From Candidatus Delongbacteria bacterium (GTDB taxonomy: Bacteria > UBA4055): a DNA stretch of 8,447 nucleotides. The position numbers and the translations under genes were made by a program. Below the pieces are notes generated by a model that was given only the letters and a program-made list of their open reading frames with translations, ran no database searches and was not told the origin of the DNA. Shown piece by piece: positions 5,933-8,447 of the stretch. How positions within the stretch are numbered: the first letter of the stretch is position 1; each line of letters begins with the position of its first letter. Location of the stretch: NCBI GenBank assembly GCA_003477045.1, contig DMTS01000222.1, forward strand, positions 1 through 8,447, given 5' to 3'.

Positions 5933-5941
5933 ATATAGAAT
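5926..5941 (+). repeat. 16-base repeat AAGGTAAATATAGAAT, first copy
   Basis: This is identical to 6541-6556. It follows barrel copy 1 and overlaps its stop codon and the first ATG of barrel copy 2. It lies 44 bases after the LP codons of copy 1; the other copy lies 43 bases after the LP codons of copy 2. So the spacers are part of the duplicated unit. The AAGG can serve as Shine-Dalgarno for the ATG at 5940. Confidence 0.8.
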
Positions 5942-6500
5942 GTTGAATCTATTCAGTATGAAATATCGTGTTATTTATTTAATTCTGATCTGTTCAGCTC
6001 TTTCAGCGATAAATTTCAAAGAAGGCAATAAAATATTTCCATACTATCTTTGGTTCAGTGCGGGACTTGGGAGTATGTGGACAGAAGACACAGACATGAT
6101 GAATTTATATTCCTCAATTAATTACTCAAAAAATACACATGTTCTGAAGCTAAGAGCAATCGCCGGCGGGCCGATACAGGGTACCTTTCAGGATGAACAC
6201 GCAGGAGATATCGGGTTGCTTTACGGATACAGGCAATCTTTCGGAAATATAAGTATCTCATATCTTGGCGGTATCGGACTTACAGCTGGAGAGTATAAAG
6301 GCAAAAAAGATGAAGATTTCACTGCATATACCAAATACGAAATGATCAATTATCAGGCTTTCGGACTGCCTTTGGAAATTCAGCTTGACCTGAACAAGTT
6401 TCGGCCATTCGGACTGAGTTTATCAGCCTTTGGTAATATTAACACTGAAAAGAGCTTTGCAGGCCTGAGTTTAAACATTCTGATCGGACGGCTTCCGTGA
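5940..6500 (+). CDS. Exported beta-barrel-like protein, copy 2
   Basis: The product is 186 residues from the ATG at 5940, or 180 from the ATG at 5958. The later start aligns with the first residue of copy 1 and gives a standard signal peptide (MKYRVIYLILICSALSA). The earlier one has an AAGG 10 bases upstream and only extends the n-region (MLNLFS). The mature protein has alternating short beta strands with Gly and aromatic residues, and shares with copy 1 SINYSK, KLR.I, IGLLYGYRQSFG, FGLPLEIQLDLN and IGRLP. It probably sits in or at the outer membrane; the family is not recognised. It ends directly at GRLP with a TGA, whereas copy 1 continues. The two genes lie 7 bases apart or less and look like an operon made by tandem duplication followed by strong divergence. 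Confidence 0.82.
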   Translation: MLNLFSMKYRVIYLILICSALSAINFKEGNKIFPYYLWFSAGLGSMWTEDTDMMNLYSSINYSKNTHVLKLRAIAGGPIQGTFQDEHAGDIGLLYGYRQSFGNISISYLGGIGLTAGEYKGKKDEDFTAYTKYEMINYQAFGLPLEIQLDLNKFRPFGLSLSAFGNINTEKSFAGLSLNILIGRLP

Positions 6501-6505
6501 TCATG

Positions 6506-6535
6506 TAAATTTATTCGTTGCTCAAGATTACAAAA
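6506..6535 (+). repeat. Copy of the dispersed intergenic repeat
   Basis: TAAATTTATTCGTTGC at 6506-6521 is identical over 16 bases to 7629-7644. Here it is followed by a diverged right half (TCAAGATTACAAAA). It begins 6 bases after the stop of barrel copy 2. Confidence 0.6.
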
Positions 6536-6540
6536 TAACT

Positions 6541-6556
6541 AAGGTAAATATAGAAT
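6541..6556 (+). repeat. 16-base repeat AAGGTAAATATAGAAT, second copy
   Basis: Exact repeat of 5926-5941, and the flanking AATAACT is also shared apart from one extra T in the first copy. It closes the second unit of the barrel gene duplication. It contains TAGAAT, one base from the -10 consensus, with ATTACA 18 bases upstream (6527-6532), so it could help drive the RhuM gene; that reading is weak. Confidence 0.75.
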
Positions 6557-6605
6557 ATCCGGAATTTTTTTATTAAATTGCTTATGAAGTTACTGAGGAG
6601 AATAT

Positions 6606-7631
6606 ATGGCAAAAAATGATATCACAATACATGATTCGAATAACGGTCAATTCCTTGTTTATGAAGCTGATGACGGCAAAGTAAAGATCGATGTGATCCT
6701 GGAAAGTGAAACCGTATGGCTGAATCAAAATCAGATAGCTCAGCTTTTCGGGAAAGCTAAATCTACTATAAACGAGCATATAAAAAATATTTACGCAGAA
6801 AAAGAGTTGGCTGAGAGCCAGACTTTACAGAAATTCGGAAATTCCGAATTTCAGCAAATTGCGCCTAATTATTACAATCTCGATGTCATTATTTCTGTAG
6901 GATATCGTGTAAAATCACTGCAGGGTACCCAATTCAGAAAATGGGCTACTCAGAGGCTTAAGGAATATATCGTTAAAGGCTTCACTCTGAACGATGAGCG
7001 GTTCAAAAAGGGTAATTCGATGAATTATTTTAACGAACTTCAGGCACGACTTCGCGAGATAAGGATCTCGGAACGGTTCTTTTATCAGAAGATCAAAGAT
7101 ATTTATACAACAAGCATAGATTATAATCCTAAAGATGAAAAAACTATCGAATTCTTCAAGATCGTTCAGAATAAACTTTTATGGGCTATAAGTAAGCAGA
7201 CGGCAGCTGAGCTGATTTATCGAAGAGCTGATTCGAAACTGCCTTTGATGGGCATGCAGTCTTACGATAAAGATTCCGGCACACGAATTACAAAAAGCGA
7301 AGTTTCAACAGCAAAAAATTATCTGAATGAGAACGAAATGAACCTTCTCGGGCTTCTTGTGGAGCAGTATCTCGCGTTCGCAGAGACAATGGCGAATCAG
7401 CATATTCCGATGTATATGAAAGACTGGATAGAAAAGCTTGACGATATTTTGAAAATGAACAAGAGAGAATTACTCACTCACGCAGGAAAAATAAGTCATC
7501 AGGCTGCAATAGAAAAGTCAGAAGCGGAATATGAAAAATTCATTGAGAATCAGAGGCTTGCAGAAAGAGAAAATAGTCTGAAAGAGCTTGAAACAGATAT
7601 CAAAAAGATAGATGTTAAGAAATTGAAATAA
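6606..7631 (+). CDS. RhuM-family protein
   Basis: This 341-residue protein matches the Virulence_RhuM family at full length. An N-terminal beta segment leads into a helix-turn-helix-like region, VWLNQNQIAQLFGKAKSTINEHIKNI (split 37-50 and 51-62). The family core is NYYNLDVIISVGYRVKS (88-104), then FRKWATQRLKEYIVKGFTLNDERF (110-133). A helical middle part and a charged, probably coiled-coil C-terminus (about 300-341) follow. The founding member is encoded on a Salmonella pathogenicity island. Homologues are widespread in accessory and defence-rich regions, and some are fused to or paired with Fic/Doc-type or other toxin modules. A DNA-binding role is inferred from the helix-turn-helix; the biochemical function is unproven. 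GAGGAG (6595-6600) is 5 bases before the ATG. The pentapeptide-repeat gene follows after 48 bases on the same strand. Confidence 0.95.
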   Translation: MAKNDITIHDSNNGQFLVYEADDGKVKIDVILESETVWLNQNQIAQLFGKAKSTINEHIKNIYAEKELAESQTLQKFGNSEFQQIAPNYYNLDVIISVGYRVKSLQGTQFRKWATQRLKEYIVKGFTLNDERFKKGNSMNYFNELQARLREIRISERFFYQKIKDIYTTSIDYNPKDEKTIEFFKIVQNKLLWAISKQTAAELIYRRADSKLPLMGMQSYDKDSGTRITKSEVSTAKNYLNENEMNLLGLLVEQYLAFAETMANQHIPMYMKDWIEKLDDILKMNKRELLTHAGKISHQAAIEKSEAEYEKFIENQRLAERENSLKELETDIKKIDVKKLK

Positions 7632-7655
7632 ATTTATTCGTTGCAAAAAAGTCTA
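7629..7655 (+). repeat. Copy of the dispersed intergenic repeat
   Basis: TAAATTTATTCGTTGC (7629-7644) followed by AAAAAAGTCTA. Its first three bases are the RhuM stop codon. It is one of the two best-preserved left halves, identical to 6506-6521 over 16 bases. A TTG inside it (7641) is in frame with the next gene but is probably not its start. Confidence 0.6.
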
Positions 7656-7679
7656 ACCTTATCTGGAAAAGATATAGCT

Positions 7680-8198
7680 ATGGAATACGAAAATAATGAA
7701 TTTGAAGCGGAAACCTTTGAAAATGTAAATTTCACCGGTCAGTCATTTAAGAGATCGGCTTTTATTGACTGCCGCTTTGAAAACTGCAATCTGTCGAATG
7801 TCGATCTGACTAAAACCAGGCTTATAAATGTTTCGTTCAATAACTGCAAAATGCTGGGACTGAATTTTTCGAACTGCGATACTTTCACATTCAGCTTTAA
7901 CTGCAAAGACTGTCAGATAACTTTGTGCGTATTTTCTGAAATGGATCTGAAGAACATTATCTTTGACAGCTGTAAAATCTACGATTGCGATTTTTATAGA
8001 ACGAACCTGACTAAAGCTGTTTTTGATAATTCAGACCTGCAAAACAGCCGGTTTAAGAATTGCGACCTCAGTTCTGCCTCATTCATCAATGCGGTCAAAT
8101 ATGAAATAAACCTGAACCAGAATATTCACAAGAAAGCAAAATTCTCTGTCCCTGAAGCCATATCACTGTTAAAATCTTTCGATATTGAAATTGAATAA
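7680..8198 (+). CDS. Pentapeptide-repeat protein
   Basis: The 172-residue protein is almost entirely pentapeptide repeat. The central hydrophobic residue (F, L, M or I) recurs every five positions from F13 to F73, with one lapse at residue 68. After a two-residue phase shift around 74-79 (NCKDCQ) it recurs from I80 to F135. That makes about 25 pentapeptides, or roughly six coils of a right-handed quadrilateral beta-helix. The tail (KKAKFSVPEAISLL, then KSFDIEIE) matches the C-terminal helix of many pentapeptide proteins, which dimerises Qnr-type members. Some relatives mimic DNA and protect gyrase; nothing here proves that role, and the length is below that of Qnr proteins (about 215). The ATG at 7680 is preferred because GGAAAAG (7665-7671) is 8 bases upstream. 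The in-frame TTG at 7641 lies inside an intergenic repeat. Cysteines are frequent (C31, C36, C56, C66, C75, C78, C83, C98, C103, C128), which fits a cytoplasmic protein. Confidence 0.92.
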   Translation: MEYENNEFEAETFENVNFTGQSFKRSAFIDCRFENCNLSNVDLTKTRLINVSFNNCKMLGLNFSNCDTFTFSFNCKDCQITLCVFSEMDLKNIIFDSCKIYDCDFYRTNLTKAVFDNSDLQNSRFKNCDLSSASFINAVKYEINLNQNIHKKAKFSVPEAISLLKSFDIEIE

Positions 8199-8213
8199 AT
8201 TCCGAAACTGCAG

Positions 8214-8447
8214 CTATTTAACCAGCAGCATTTTATTTGATGCAGTTAAACCTTCGCATTCCAGTTTATAAAAATATATCCCGCTGTTTAGGTTTGACGC
8301 ATCAAAGCTGACTTTATGAAACCCTTCTTCCATTTTGCCGTTGACAAGCTCAGAAACAAGCTGTCCGGAAAGATTATATACCGACAGTCTTACTGCCTGA
8401 GATCTATCTATTGAAAACGATATCTCTGTGCTCGGATTGAACGGGTT
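8214..8447 (-). CDS. C-terminal end of a secreted protein with a type IX secretion (T9SS type A) sorting domain
   Basis: Reading the minus strand, the frame enters at 8447 and stops at TAG 8216-8214, giving the last 77 residues. They start with NPFNPSTEISFSI, continue with VRLSVYNLSGQLVSELV, then a G-FHKVSFDASNLNSGIYFYKL block, and end in NKMLLVK. This is the complete Por-secretion C-terminal sorting domain, which directs cargo through the type IX system across the outer membrane, where it is usually cleaved and the cargo attached or released. The functional part of the protein lies outside the window. The gene is convergent with the pentapeptide-repeat gene; only 15 bases separate the two stops and no terminator hairpin fits there. 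Confidence 0.93.
   Translation of the reverse strand, partial: NPFNPSTEISFSIDRSQAVRLSVYNLSGQLVSELVNGKMEEGFHKVSFDASNLNSGIYFYKLECEGLTASNKMLLVK

Noticed and set aside
6549..6572. TCCGGA followed by seven T as a terminator
   Set aside because: TCCGGA is palindromic but leaves no loop, and the flanking bases do not extend a stem, so no stable hairpin forms.
6584..6619. Eleven-codon frame (ATG 6584) before and overlapping the RhuM start
   Set aside because: Short, no own ribosome-binding site, and it overlaps the strong GAGGAG of RhuM. It might be a remnant of a third barrel gene start (MKLL) but cannot be supported.
7641..7679. TTG at 7641 as start of the pentapeptide-repeat gene
   Set aside because: It lies inside a dispersed intergenic repeat and 10 bases after the RhuM stop, without a ribosome-binding site of its own. 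The ATG at 7680 has GGAAAAG at good spacing and the repeat domain starts just after it.

Overview
The window looks like an accessory stretch of chromosome from an AT-rich bacterium of the Fibrobacterota-Chlorobiota-Bacteroidota (FCB) superphylum. The best evidence is the gene running off the right end on the minus strand. Its last 77 residues form a type A type-IX-secretion sorting domain with the NPFNPST signature, common in Ignavibacteria, Cloacimonadota, Delongbacteria and related candidate phyla. The large secreted protein, with FG-GAP, Ig-like and Fn3 modules, fits the same groups. The genus cannot be told from this sequence. Several genes have good Shine-Dalgarno sites (AAGGAGG at 3377-3383, GAGGAG at 6595-6600).

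Left part (1-3218): the 3' part of an AbiEi-type antitoxin gene is followed after 2 bases by an AbiEii nucleotidyltransferase toxin, giving a type IV toxin-antitoxin operon cut by the window edge. A small DUF2442 gene follows on the minus strand. A 245-base divergent spacer with two palindromes separates it from a plus-strand AAA_14/DUF4143 ATPase.

Middle part (3219-6500): a 626-residue secreted protein carries a CBM-like domain, five calcium-loop FG-GAP/VCBS repeats, an Ig-like domain and a terminal Fn3 domain. It has its own promoter-like sequence. Next is a tandem pair of small exported proteins that are clear paralogues, probably outer-membrane beta-barrels. The first member has no ATG/GTG/TTG at the start position expected from its paralogue. 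It has ATT, well placed behind a GAGG site.

Right part (6501-8447): a RhuM-family protein, then a pentapeptide-repeat protein, then the convergent 3' end of the T9SS cargo gene.

Beyond the genes, two patterns stand out. One is a short plus-oriented intergenic repeat (core TTATTCGTTGCAAAAAG then AAAAGTATCATTT) found in six recognisable, variably diverged copies beside stop codons. The other is a 16-base repeat (AAGGTAAATATAGAAT) ending each unit of the tandem gene duplication. No tRNA, rRNA, CRISPR array, insertion sequence or convincing rho-independent terminator was seen. The genes do not form one evident pathway. They read as a mix of defence/toxin-antitoxin-type accessory genes and cell-surface genes.
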